A stretch of DNA of 64,000 nucleotides from Apostichopus japonicus (lineage: Eukaryota > Echinodermata > Holothuroidea > Aspidochirotida > Stichopodidae), in assembly GCF_037975245.1 (NCBI RefSeq), contig NC_092575.1, forward strand, positions 4,269,501 to 4,333,500, written 5' to 3'. A program made the position numbers and the translations under genes. Shown one piece after another: positions 26,601-36,258 of this stretch (positions are counted from its first letter, which is position 1; each line of letters begins with the position of its first letter). The notes below the pieces were generated by a model. It was given only the letters and a program-made list of their open reading frames with translations. It was not told where the DNA came from and searched no databases.

Positions 26601-26907
26601 AGCACCACATTAAAGTAGAAATGTTCCTCTTTCACGTGGTATACCTCTTTTATCGGTAACAAAAATGATTTCTTGACCAAAAGTGGCCTTTAAAGTTTTA
26701 ACCCCGATACGGACATCTCGAAACGCGCTGTATATACGTAATGTGTAATGATGAGAAAACTGTTTAATTTTTATTTTGTTTATTAAAATCGATTAATTTT
26801 AGTATTGGAGCCTACCCGAATATCCGGGTAGCACCACATTAAAGTAGAAAGGTTCCTCTTTCACGTGGTATACCTCTTTTATCGGTAACAAAACTGATTT
26901 CTTGATT
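14607..26907 (+). repeat. Satellite array, ~225-bp unit, ~55 copies (left arm)
   Basis: Each unit runs: TTAACTTTAGTTATGGAGCC, a TGTCCGGTTAGCACCACATT block, GGTAACAAAAATGATTTC, CCGATACGGACATCTCTAAA, CGCGCTGTA, TAATGATCAGAAAACTG, then a T-rich run of variable length. Units are head to tail and about 215-230 bp long, most variation coming from the T run. Variants of several blocks (for example CACGTGGTATACC against CAAATGGTATATC) define subfamilies that alternate along the array. The outermost left unit (14.6 kb) and the last units (25.3-26.9 kb) are the most diverged, as expected if homogenisation acts in the middle. The array breaks off mid-unit at 26,907. Confidence 0.95.
19938..23130 (+). 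repeat. Higher-order duplication inside the satellite (two ~1,597-bp blocks)
   Basis: Seven consecutive units are repeated with an offset of 1,597 bp. Diagnostic variants recur in register: TTATAGAGCC with TTAAAGAAG at 20,061 and 21,658, ATCGTTAAC near 20,597 and 22,194, GTGTATAATG near 20,686 and 22,283, and CTAAAAGCGCTG near 21,343 and 22,940. Only isolated substitutions separate the blocks, so this is a recent unequal exchange. Confidence 0.8.
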
Positions 26908-28240
26908 AGATTTATTTATGATTCAATTTTGTCCTTCTTGTCGGAACAAACTGAATATTTGTGCTCCATAGCTTCTCTTTGTAGCAAATCTAATTATTTG
27001 CTCCCCCTGTACCGAAATATCAGACTACATAGACAAATTATGTAATCAAACAAAATTGATAACTGTTCGTCGGACTGTATTTTCTTTCAAAAGAAGTTAG
27101 TCATTTACCTTTTTGCAGCATGACAAGTAAATCTTCACATCGTACCCTAAGACCACATATAACCAACATGAAGTCTGTGTGGAATACATTGTACATTTAA
27201 CACACGATCGGATACTTTTGTTATCTAGATAGATTCATCTTGCATTCCTATGATCTTGAGGTTCTAAAGAATGACTGACGATATTAATCTCTCTTCTCAT
27301 TACCTTTTTGTAAAAGTATAATTTGTAATATTATCACAACAATAAAACGTCTTATAAGTTACACAGACTCTCTATGAGACATGGCAAACCCTATATTCAC
27401 ACTTAGTTACATCCAGTAGCATATCTCCAATGGGGGTCGGTTGCCAAGGGCACTCACACCCCTCCAAACGACCCACACTATTGGAAATAATTATACTCCT
27501 TCCCTTTTTAATACACAAACACTTCATAATTTAGACAGTATACCACATCTCAAAAGAACAGCTCACAAGTTGGTCCTCATAAAGAGTGTAGTTGGTAAAA
27601 CTCACCCCCCCCCCCCACACACACACACATGAAGCGATTTAGCCCCACCCACCACCCTCGCATAAACAAATTCTTAGCTACGCCACTGTTTAAGTCAGTC
27701 TTAACTCACGATTGACCCTTTCTAAAGTTAAGGGAAGCGTTTCTTGTTATATTGCATTAATAATTTTGAACAATACTCTCTAATAAACGTGCACATTTCT
27801 TTCACGGAAGTTAGCATACTGTTACATCAACATACAAAGGATGAAATCTTCCTCTCTCAATTCAACTCTTTGCAAGCGTATGCGAACAGCTAACCAAAAA
27901 ACACACTCCATCATATCAAACATGCTACATAAACCATCATATATGGAACAATATACTTATTATCTGGTCCGTTTGCTGTGTTATTCGGGAAAATGATAAT
28001 AAAACCAATTGCAATGGCAACCGCTTAATCTTCATTCCACAAGATACAACGTTACAGAAAATGTCCTAACAAAAATTAAGACATAATAAAAATGGTCAGA
28101 CAAGGAAAATGACAATGTAACACAACTTTGGATGAAAATTAAATCATATATACAACTAGATACGCAAGAAATTGCAGTCTATGTAACATTTTACATCGGT
28201 ACTGCTAGCAAAATAATCCACATGTAATATTTAAAGAATC
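26908..28240. other. Interior core of the giant element, left part
   Basis: Unique AT-rich DNA between the satellite arm and the protease frame. No transposase, RT or other domain was recognised on either strand. The only structured piece is the MITE-like insert at 27.4-27.7 kb. Confidence 0.45.
27414..27688. mobile_element. MITE-like insert in the core of the giant element
   Basis: It begins CAGTAGCATATC and ends GCTACGCCACTG, inverted ends similar to the CAGTGGCG hAT MITEs. It contains a C13 run followed by (CA)n. The flanking 8-mers (GTTACATC and TTTAAGTC) do not match, so it is old or only partly related. Confidence 0.4.
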
Positions 28241-28269
28241 ACTCTATTCTCTTGTATTTCTTTATACAT

Positions 28270-28719
28270 TTATCTTCCCAGGTTTGTTATGGAAGTTTGG
28301 TTACTTTTAAAATTAAATGCGTTATTGAAAAGTATGCATTTACTTGCGATACAGATATGAACTCCACAATTCCACCCATCTAGTTGAGTTGGATACTGAA
28401 AGCATTTATGCAGAAGAGTATATGATCTATCAAAATAATGTGGTCGTTTTAAACTCCTCGCAAAAAGGTGGCAGGCAATTGTGACCATGAAACGACCAAG
28501 TGCACGTGTTGTATTCACTGGCAAAGCACAACCCATAGGGTCTAATACATCGACATGTAAAGTAGATGACACTTTGTAAATGAATAATACCCAATGTTGT
28601 TCGTCTGCACAATATGGAGATAAAATGATGTCGTAATGCTGATATAAATTTTTGGTCAGCAGTCCGGTCGTAATACAAGCTCTAACGCAGTTATTCATCG
28701 TTAAATCTTCTTCAGACAT
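28270..28719 (-). CDS. C48/Ulp1-like cysteine protease domain protein, element-borne
   Basis: The 149-residue frame carries the full catalytic set of the Ulp1/SENP (C48) fold: His42 in EQHW, Asp60 in VLDP, the oxyanion Gln112 and Cys118 in QLDGWNCGV, with the family's six-residue Gln-to-Cys spacing. C48 enzymes cleave ubiquitin-like proteins such as SUMO, or polyproteins in mobile elements. The ATG at 28,719 gives the frame used here, but it stays open upstream to a stop at 28,795-28,797, adding 25 residues, so the true start or an upstream exon may lie further out. The frame is undamaged through the catalytic region. It lies between the inverted satellite arms, so I read it as cargo or a surviving gene of the giant element rather than a host SENP, which would have a longer N-terminal part with a WLND-like motif that I do not see. 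The specific substrate is unknown. Confidence 0.7.
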   Translation of the reverse strand: MSEEDLTMNNCVRACITTGLLTKNLYQHYDIILSPYCADEQHWVLFIYKVSSTLHVDVLDPMGCALPVNTTRALGRFMVTIACHLFARSLKRPHYFDRSYTLLHKCFQYPTQLDGWNCGVHICIASKCILFNNAFNFKSNQTSITNLGR

Positions 28720-28870
28720 TATGTTGGTGAATATCAGTGGGGAGAATAAGGGCTCTTGATTTGCAATTCTTTGATAAAAGTGTAAGGTATGAATTTAGAT
28801 GATGATATATATTACAAGACAAACATGATGTAGGAGATAGCAGAAATTCTTCCCCTTGTTTCAATAAACT

Positions 28871-29150
28871 TTAATTTATAAGCTGCTTTACTGTAAGCAC
28901 ACTAAAGTTAATATAATCACCCGCTAATTCAATGCATGTTGTTAAATATTCACGCAAATTAAATTTCTCAATATAACAAGGATTTTTTTCATTGCGTTCG
29001 TAATACCAATTAATCGTTACTATAGTCACTACATTTCTACTAAAATTTTCATTAAATGAAACCTTTCGTGTCATCAAATCATAGCTTGCAACAAATATGA
29101 TACGATATTGCACTCGTTGAAATGTTGTTTGTTTGTCCATCACATTTCCT
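28871..29150 (-). CDS. Anonymous frame upstream of the protease
   Basis: A minus-strand frame of about 85 codons (ending ...TVKQLIN) lies 75 bp upstream of the open part of the protease frame and has ordinary, non-repetitive composition. It is interrupted at its 5' side by the G/C-tract insert at 29,159, so its start is lost. It may be an upstream exon of the protease gene or a second element gene. No family is recognised and no clear splice pair joins the two. Confidence 0.25.
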
Positions 29151-29158
29151 GCCGGAGG

Positions 29159-29275
29159 CAGTGGCGGCGGAACCGGGGGGGGGGGGCTTGGGGGTTCAAC
29201 CTCCCAATGAAAAAGTTGAGGGGGCAAATGCATGATAAGCCCCCCCCCCCCCAATATTTACCAAGGCTCCGAAAC
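29159..29275 (+). repeat. G/C-tract MITE-like fragment
   Basis: It starts CAGTGGCGGCGGAACC, followed by a G11 run, an AATGAAAAAGTTGAGG segment, a C14 run and AATATT. It belongs to the CAGTGGCG-ended repeats but lacks the body and the far terminus of the complete copies. It sits at the inner edge of the right satellite arm. Confidence 0.45.
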
Positions 29276-29303
29276 GTGCATCTGACAAATTTTCAATGCA
29301 TAC

Positions 29304-30390
29304 GTACAGCGCGTTTAGAGATGTCCGTATCAGGGTTAAAACTTTAAGGCCACTTTTGATCAAGAAATCATTTATGTAACCGATAAAAGGGGTATATTAC
29401 GTGAAAGAAGCACCTTTCTACTTTAATGTGGTGCTAACCGGACAGCCTAGTAGGCTCCATAACTAAAGTGAATCGATTTTGAAGAAAAAAATTAAACAGT
29501 TTTCTGATCATTACACATAAAGTATATATACAGCGCGTTTAGAGAGGGGTCTGTATCGGGGTTAAAACTTTAAAGCCACTTTTGGTCACGAAATCATTTT
29601 TGTTACCGATAGTAGAGGTATACCACGTGAAAGAGGAACCTTTCTACTTTAATGTGGTGCTAACCGGACATCCCAGTAGGCTCCATAACTAAAATTAATC
29701 GAGTTTGAAAATAATAAAAAATTTAAACAGTTTTCTGATCATTACACATGCATAACGTATATACAGCGCGTTAAGAGATGTCCGTATCAGGGTTAAAACT
29801 TTAAGGCCACTTTTGGTCAAGAAATCATTTTTGCTACCGATAGTTAGAGGTATACCACGTGAAAGAGGAACCTTTCTACTTTAATGTGGTTCTAACCGAA
29901 CATGCCAATAGGCTCCATAACTAAAGTTAATCGATTTTGAAGAAATAAATAAAAATGTAAACAGTTTTCTGATCATTACACGTTACGTATATACAGCGCG
30001 TTTAGAGATGTCCGTATCGGGGTTAAAACTTAAAGGCCACTTTTGGTCAAGAAATCATTTTGTTACCGATAATAGAGATATATTACGTGAAAGAGGAACC
30101 TTTCTACTTTAATGTGGTGCTAACCGAACAAGCCAGTAGGCTCCATAACTCAACTTAATCGATTTTGAAAAAGAAAAAAATTAATCAACATTTGAAAACT
30201 TTTAGACTGCTTTTGGTCACAAAAATCGGCTTTGTTACCCATAGTAGGTATAACACGTGAAAGAAGAAATTTTATTCCATGATGTGATGCTCACCGGACC
30301 TCCTAACTACGTCGATTACTCAAATTAATCGATTTTGAAATATCAATACGCTTGGATCATAACACATTACCGCGCGTTTCGAGCTAATTT
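29304..30390 (-). repeat. Satellite array, inverted (right arm), ~5 units
   Basis: The same ~225-bp unit as the left arm, on the opposite strand: CAGCGCGTTTAGAGATGTCC starts units near 29,308, 29,530, 29,764 and 29,994, with a strongly diverged fifth unit after 30,185. Divergence increases towards the outer end. The arm is about one-eleventh the size of the left one. Confidence 0.92.
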
Positions 30391-30831
30391 TCCCATTTGC
30401 ATCCCACTTCTGTTAGGACCGAACGGTGTTGAAGCCATCGAATTTCAATAAATCAAAGTGTTACTGTTTGACTGTTTTTTTTCATACCACGTGTAAAAGG
30501 AATAACTTAACATCGTCATTGTACCTCTCTTGACTGTTGCATATTCTCATCAATTAATTGTTTAGACATTTGAAAAAAAAATGGTATAAAAATTGCCCCA
30601 ATTTACGCCTTTCTCCACAAGATTTGGTAGGATCACAAGTTTCAGTTCAATATGGATGCAGAAATCGTGCCCCATTAAATTCCAAAATTATATCACATGA
30701 AAGAGCAACATCTCATCTCTCTAATGGTGCAATTATTGGCATTTTACAGTATGCATAGCGTTAATTATTATCGCTTTAAAACAGGTACGAAAAAGTAGCA
30801 GTCTTGTTATTGTCCGTTAATTTAGGCTTCC
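30391..30831. other. Subterminal spacer of the giant element, right side
   Basis: AT-rich sequence between the last satellite unit and the terminal iterons. The matching spacer on the left is only about 100 bp, so the ends are asymmetric. No coding signal. Confidence 0.4.
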
Positions 30832-30974
30832 CTTAGTGGCTGCTGGGGGGATCCACTTTTCCGCCACAGCGTACCCAGTGCTCGTCACAGTGTACAAACA
30901 TCAGTGGCCAACGGCGTGTAACGTTGATGTATACACTATTGGCTGGTGTTAGTGGCTGCTCTTAGTGGCTGCTA
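30832..30974 (-). repeat. Right terminal iterons of the giant element
   Basis: CTTAGTGGCTGCT at 30,961-30,973 and GTTAGTGGCTGCT at 30,948-30,960 abut, with a degraded copy before them. A third good copy lies at 30,832-30,844, separated by about 100 bp of extra sequence. All are reverse complements of the left-end 13-mers. Confidence 0.72.
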
Positions 30975-32320
30975 CGTTCAAACAGGTTCATTATACCGCC
31001 ACGAATGCATCAGATTTAGCTGTTAACGAAACCGGCTATTTAAGAATAATTTATAGATATGATCAAGAACATTTTTTAATGTCTATATTTTCTTTCTTAT
31101 TTTCTTTGCTAAGTTCAATATATATGGAATGTGTCGCTCATCTTACGTCAAAGGATGCGCTTTCAGACAAAATATAATTCTACATATTTGAGGAAAAAAG
31201 ATCCAAATATTTTTGCCGATGCACAAAAAAAAACAATATTTTGCTAAATTATCGCAGCTTTCTGACTTAAAACCACGAATGTGCTTCAAATATACAACAG
31301 CTGGGGAGTACTAGTTGGATATGTATATCATACGTGTGTTGACATGAGTATTTTAACCCCATAAATATGCAAGTAGTTCGAGATGGTTAATATGATTTGA
31401 CTTCTTATTTGCATTCCATACAGCATAGGCTCTTAGTCTGCTGTGTGTTTTCAGTAGCGTATCCCATGCATCCTATCATGGAAATATCAATATTAAGTAC
31501 TTTATTCACATGACCGTGGCCTGGGACGCCGTATAACATTTTAACATTACCACTGAAGTTCAGATTTAACTTTTAATGAAAGTATTGCATTAGCATCAAA
31601 GTTTCATGAAGACTGCTTTTGTCTTTCTCAAGGGAGGGACTTATAGAATAAAGATCCACATATAGTGGATAGTTTTTGTAGAAGACATGATGCAAGACTC
31701 GTGAGTTTTGTATACAAAGCGCAATAAGAACACAAATGTTTAGGCCTTGCTTGTTATAGAATGTGCAAACGACTTCTATATAGGCCTATATGACTATGTT
31801 ATTACTAATATAATGACTCCGGGTTTCAGGCACTACTCTCCGGATATTTTGGTGTGGAATCCCCAGGGTACACCTTTTGAGGTGTGGATCTCATTGGAGT
31901 CATGACACCTCAATCGTGAACCTAGTGTTATAAACAATGGACAATAAAGGTATAAAATCAGTGGGAAGTTCGACGTTCATGCCGCATTCAGCATATCAAA
32001 CTGTGAAGGGAAGCATGCATTAGCCTCATCCATACATAACGCTTCATATGACGATAGGAATATGTTAGTTGTTTATAACTTGTTTTTATTTGTGTTGTTT
32101 CCGATTGCTTTGTCCACGCAATTCCCTTCCTTCGTCCAATTGTCTAGTTGTATTTAGCTAAGTGTACAGTTCTTTATGTTGATGTTAATGAGTGCATGTG
32201 TTACCCAATTATGCTTAGGCTATATTATTGATTGGGAAGAAGGAAGAGAGATGTAGGCCTGAAAGGAGATGAATGTTCTATAAGAGTGGGGACAATGGGA
32301 TCAGGTTTGAAAACATTTAG
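30975..32320. other. Non-coding, nothing recognised
   Basis: No supported gene or repeat in this stretch; several short frames lack domains and good starts. Confidence 0.4.
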
Positions 32321-32481
32321 TAACTATTGCATACCCAAATTCGGATTTATACTGATGACCTTTCAGGCCTTGTACTAGTCACAGAGTGTCATTTACTTTC
32401 GATTTACCTATCAACAGAAAACTAATGATATAGAAAGGATCGAGTATTTATACTATATCGTTTATAATGTTCTCTTTCACT
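32321..32481 (+). repeat. Partial copy of the 5-13 kb triplicated block
   Basis: AACTATTGCATACCCAAATT, CTGATGACCTTTCAGGCCTT and the following CACAGAGTGTCATTT line up with the block starts at 5,248, 10,898 and 12,258. It places the same repeat family on the other side of the giant element. Confidence 0.45.
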
Positions 32482-32829
32482 CAGTGGCGTAGGGAGGTAC
32501 TTTTGAGTGGGGGGCTGAAGACTGATGGCCGGCCTGGGGAGGGGGTGTCCCCCTCCCCTTTGGATTTTTTTTTGCATTTCCAGGTGGCCTCAGATGCAAT
32601 TTGGTGCAATATAGCACACTTCAACACCCACTCCATTTTGTAAACTTAAGTTTGTATTTTCACCTGGCCTTAGATGCAATTTGGTGCTCCAAATGAGTTT
32701 TTTTTTCTCATTTGGAAATGAAAAAGGGGTTTTCTGACTTGCGAACCGGGGGGGGCGAATTATACTTCCGCCCTCCACATTTTTCACTGGGGGAGGGGGG
32801 CTGGCGCCCCCCAGCTTCTTACGCCCTTT
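32482..32829 (+). mobile_element. hAT-type MITE, copy 2, with 8-bp TSD
   Basis: Same body and orientation as the copy at 8.6 kb, 348 bp. The left end is CAGTGGCGTAGGGA; the right end is degraded (CTTACGCCCTTT). Perfect 8-bp duplications CTTTCACT lie at 32,474-32,481 and 32,830-32,837. No coding capacity. Confidence 0.85.
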
Positions 32830-32959
32830 CTTTCACTTTACATATTGATAGGTAATAAAAGTAAGATTTCACAAGTTGTATAGAGCTGTCTAAACCAGAC
32901 TGAGCAAGATTGCTTAGCAATGTTGTAACAGCCTTTTATTTCGTCTTCCTGCTTACCAA

Positions 32960-33430
32960 ATCTCTAAGCTTCAGCTCATTCAACACATATACCCCATATT
33001 TGTTACCCTCACAGATACCAGGTCCCACATTAAACCTATTTTTCACCAACTTCACTGGCTTACTGTTTCTGAAAGAAAGAAGTACAAACTTCTAATCCTC
33101 ACTTACAAAGCCATCCATGGTTTTGCCCCATTCTGCATTTCCAAGTTACTCACCTTACAAATTCCAATTAGCTCACTCAGATATAACAGTGCTGTTCTCC
33201 TAAAGCTTTCAAAAATTAAAACTAAGACGTACGGTGAGCGTTCTTCTCAATTTCCACATTAGGAATGTCCCTGACATAGACAATTTTAAAAGCGTCTTAA
33301 AAACTCACTTATTTACGTGCTACCCTCATTTGGGACCTTGTAATTTTTCGATCCTTTCTTGTATCTTTAAGTTTTTGTTCTACTATGCTGTATATTTGTA
33401 CTCGCTGCTTCATAAATAAGTATTATTATT
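32960..33430 (+). pseudogene. CR1/L2-like LINE, 3' end of ORF2 (truncated)
   Basis: From about 33,040 the frame reads HQLHWLTVSERKKYKLLILT and then TYKAIHGFAPFCISKLLT, followed by a KTKTYGER block. This is the conserved C-terminal tail of CR1/L2-type LINE ORF2 proteins, just downstream of the reverse transcriptase. A stop interrupts it near 33,260, and the continuation (DIDNFKSVLKTHLF) is in another frame. The copy ends in a short TATTATTA-type tail, as in this group. It is 5'-truncated, with no RT core, and dead. Confidence 0.75.
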
Positions 33431-34237
33431 AGTATAAACTACAAATAAGGCTTGGTAAACTTTGGACCCGACAAAATGTCAACACACACACACACTCACG
33501 CACACATAACAATATGGTCAGAGTAAACACATACTCCCACTTAGTTTTGGCGTTATATGGTGAGACTTTTGTGAACCAAAGGTAAATGTGCATATATAAC
33601 TAGGCCAAGGCTAGTGCAATGAAAATGTACAAAGAAAGCAGTCCCTCCTGTTTTCAAAATTTAGAAAATGTGGATGGAGGCTTAAAAGTAAATAAGGATT
33701 AGGCTTACAACTTTGGGGTTCCTTGCTGCTGAAAGCAAAATGAAACTATGCATTCAGATTTCAGTGAGTTTGGATGCATGTATATGTACCCATGTGACGC
33801 CTAGCTAGGGGTCAGGATTACTCAACTAGGGAATACCCGATGTTCATCACATTCACTATGTTGATGCATTGTGTATAGTGAGTGCAAGAACGTTATTGTT
33901 TTGGTAGTTATATAATGAATATTAATGTGGTCACTGGGTCAAACCTGAAAACTATATATTTTGTTAGCCTACTCGAAAACCACAGTTCCCATTCTAGTGA
34001 AAGTTGGTACCGCGTAGTTAAGTAAAAACATTAGTGTGTTGATGTCTGTTAAATTTGATATATCAGCATATTAATGAGGGGGTGTTGCTTCATATAATTT
34101 TGTAACAATAAGCAATAACTTGATGGGGGAATGCTGATGTTTATCATTGAATTGACTTTCTGCTGGTATTTCATGAGGTGTCAGTTTGCCAAGGTATATT
34201 TCCAAATTTGGTGTTTTATTTTGTTTCCGAAAACAGG
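33431..34237. other. Intergenic DNA with a short (CA)n tract
   Basis: A (AC)n microsatellite lies at 33,481-33,507. No other feature until the acceptor-like TTTTGTTTCCGAAAACAG at 34,220-34,237, which probably ends the 5'-UTR intron of the next gene. Confidence 0.45.
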
Positions 34238-34290
34238 TGTTGGAGCTGAAACTATCACCACTTTAAGTGTTATCAACATTACCCACCACC

Positions 34291-34956
34291 ATGAAAATTC
34301 TTGTTGAATATGGTCATTCTAGGAAAGTAATTGAAGTAGAAAATGATGATACACTGTTCACTGAGTCATTATACAATACTCTCTGCATAATAATGAGTGT
34401 TCCATTTTCATTAGAAGAAACATTTTTCCAGTTCTTTGATGAGCTTTTTAAGTCATGGGTTGACCTTGAGCTTGGAACCAAAATTTTAGACATGAGCAAG
34501 ATTAAACTTATCACTCTTCAACCTTTAAAGCCCTTGATAGGAACTGACAAACTCAATTTTAATTGTTCTGCAACTAGTGCATCTAGTTCTTGTGTGTCTG
34601 ATGAAGAGAGTGATAAAGCTTCCATTGAGCTTACAGTTGGATCACTTGATTTTGAAATAGATATGACTCCACCAGAACTTTGTGCAGGTGTGATTGAAGA
34701 TGTTCCAAATACCAAACAAGAGACCACTGAAGAATCAAACAAAATGATTAGTGTAACTGAAAAAGCTGGCAGTTCTGATGATAATAGTTGGGACATTCAG
34801 TTACTTTTTATCAAGTTTAGCATGACTTTGCAGAACAAGCTTGAAAATAATGAACAACTACAGTGGGACCAAAAACATGAACTACTCAATCATCTTGGAG
34901 ACTTTCTGTACAAAAAAAAGCAACAGGACAATTTTCCACGCATGGACCAAGTGTAA
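34291..34956 (+). CDS. Uncharacterised 221-aa protein with possible PB1/ubiquitin-like N-terminus
   Basis: A single undamaged frame begins at an ATG in a strong Kozak setting (CCACCATGA). An upstream GTG could extend it by eight residues but is not a credible start. A splice-acceptor-like stretch ends at 34,237, so a 5'-UTR intron is likely. Residues 1-75 have alternating strand/helix hydrophobicity and a motif FFQFFDELFKSWVDL resembling PB1/doublecortin-type beta-grasp domains; this is a weak structural impression. Residues 85-165 are acidic, Ser/Thr-rich and probably disordered. Residues 170-221 (WDIQLLFIKFSMTLQNKLEN onward) look helical and end in a Lys/Gln-rich tail. The stop at 34,954 is followed by an AATAAA near 35,299. 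I do not recognise the family. The intact frame amid decayed repeats suggests a host gene or a domesticated sequence. Confidence 0.55.
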   Translation: MKILVEYGHSRKVIEVENDDTLFTESLYNTLCIIMSVPFSLEETFFQFFDELFKSWVDLELGTKILDMSKIKLITLQPLKPLIGTDKLNFNCSATSASSSCVSDEESDKASIELTVGSLDFEIDMTPPELCAGVIEDVPNTKQETTEESNKMISVTEKAGSSDDNSWDIQLLFIKFSMTLQNKLENNEQLQWDQKHELLNHLGDFLYKKKQQDNFPRMDQV

Positions 34957-35885
34957 TGCACTGCAAAGAGAAAGAAATGTCTTAAACGAATCCAGCGCTA
35001 CAATACGATAGCAGGAAAGAGAATTAGCATGTAAAAGCGACTATAAGAAAGCTTGGAAGCACAATCTAACTGCATGTTTTTTTTTTAAAGATTTAGAATT
35101 CTTTGCTAGGCCTGTGTAGACTCAGCATTGTTCATTAGGTTGGGAGTTACTGATAAAAAAGTAATGCATTCAAAAATAGGTCATCAGGTTGCCCTCAGCT
35201 ATTTGAAAATAATATATGATAGAGATGTGTAATACTATGGGCATAATTTAATTTAAAAAGTTGATGAGAAAACAAGAATTTACTGCACTTTGGTTTAATA
35301 AACCTTTTAGGTAGGGTGACATGATCAACATCTATTCTTTTACATCTGGGGCACTATGTTAAAAGAGAGAATGTCAGCATGAGCGTAACCAGCATTTGTG
35401 ATATGATCGGGACAACCCAATTGTTTTTCCCGATTTTAAGGGTCACAGAATTTAAGTTCAGGTAACGCTTGCTATTATTTGACTTTTCGTGACATATTAT
35501 CAAGGTCCGTAGACAGAGTTCAAATTCTCCATCCCCTTTTAATCTTTTTCAGTAAGGGTCACTAAAGGAGGAGAATGATGGTATCGTGTTTCATAATTGA
35601 ACTACCTTTGTGTATAGTACAACTTTACATGTTGCCAGTGTTTACGACTTTGTGTGCACGTTTATAAAATGTAAGCCATTTGGAAGATATTTTAGGTGAC
35701 TGGGGTAGAAGGAGAGGAGGAAGGTTCCCCCTATGCCCAGTGGCTAAGACCCTGTATATGTGAAAATATCAAGAATTTTAACATACAAAATAATAGCCTT
35801 TGTGTGGGTATACACTTGCCAAATGCAAACGGAATCTATGCGATAATGATAACATGTGCGTGCTCGTTTCTGTGACAACTTGGCT
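34957..35885 (+). other. Probable 3' UTR and downstream intergenic DNA
   Basis: TTTAATAAACC near 35,297 provides a polyadenylation signal about 340 bp after the stop of the 221-aa gene. The remainder is featureless up to the TSD of the next MITE. Confidence 0.4.
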
Positions 35886-36250
35886 CAAGGGCGTAGGAAC
35901 CGGGAGGCTGGGGCGCCAGCCCCCCCCCCAGTGAAAAATATTGGGGGCGGAAGTATCATTCCGCCCCCCCCCCGCTCCGCAAGTCAGAAAACCCCTTTTT
36001 CATTCCCAAATGAGAAAAAAATCTCATTTGGAGCACCAAATTGCATCTAAGGCCAGGTGAAAATGCAAAATTATTTACAAAATGGAGTGGGTGTTGAAGT
36101 AGTGCTATATTGCACCAAATTGCATCTGAGGTCACCTGGAAATGCAAAAAAAAAATCAATCAGGGGCACACCCCCTCCCCTTAGACCCCTCCCCCTGGAT
36201 GGCCATCAGTCTTCAGCCACCCCACTCAAAAGTACCTTCCTACGCCACTG
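35886..36250 (-). mobile_element. hAT-type MITE, copy 3, with 8-bp TSD
   Basis: An inverted copy of the 8.6-kb element, 365 bp, starting CAAGGGCGTAGGAACC and ending CCTACGCCACTG. Perfect 8-bp duplications ACTTGGCT lie at 35,878-35,885 and 36,251-36,258. It lacks a transposase. Confidence 0.88.
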
Positions 36251-36258
36251 ACTTGGCT

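Larger units (their letters stand above)
14467..30974. mobile_element. Giant fold-back-like DNA element with satellite arms
   Basis: The two ends are inverted copies: TAGCAGCCACTAAGAGCAG at 14,467, and the same sequence on the minus strand ending at 30,974. The termini are built from 13-bp iterons AGCAGCCACTAA(G/C): three perfectly abutting on the left (14,468-14,506), two abutting plus one displaced on the right. Inside the ends lie inverted arrays of one ~225-bp satellite, about 55 copies on the left and about 5 on the right. Between them is a 2.4-kb unique core holding a C48-type protease frame on the minus strand. A TA dinucleotide at both borders may be the TSD; no longer duplication is visible. 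Fold-back elements of flies and TU elements of sea urchins also have long inverted arms built of tandem repeats. No transposase was recognised, so mobility is inferred from structure only. Confidence 0.72.

Noticed and set aside
14607-26907. CRISPR-like array of regular repeats
   Set aside because: The whole unit repeats, with no unique spacers, in a genome with spliced genes. It is a satellite.
34314-34796. Antisense Ser-rich frames over the 221-aa gene
   Set aside because: Mirror of the acidic Ser/Thr-rich sense frame; no start context or domain.
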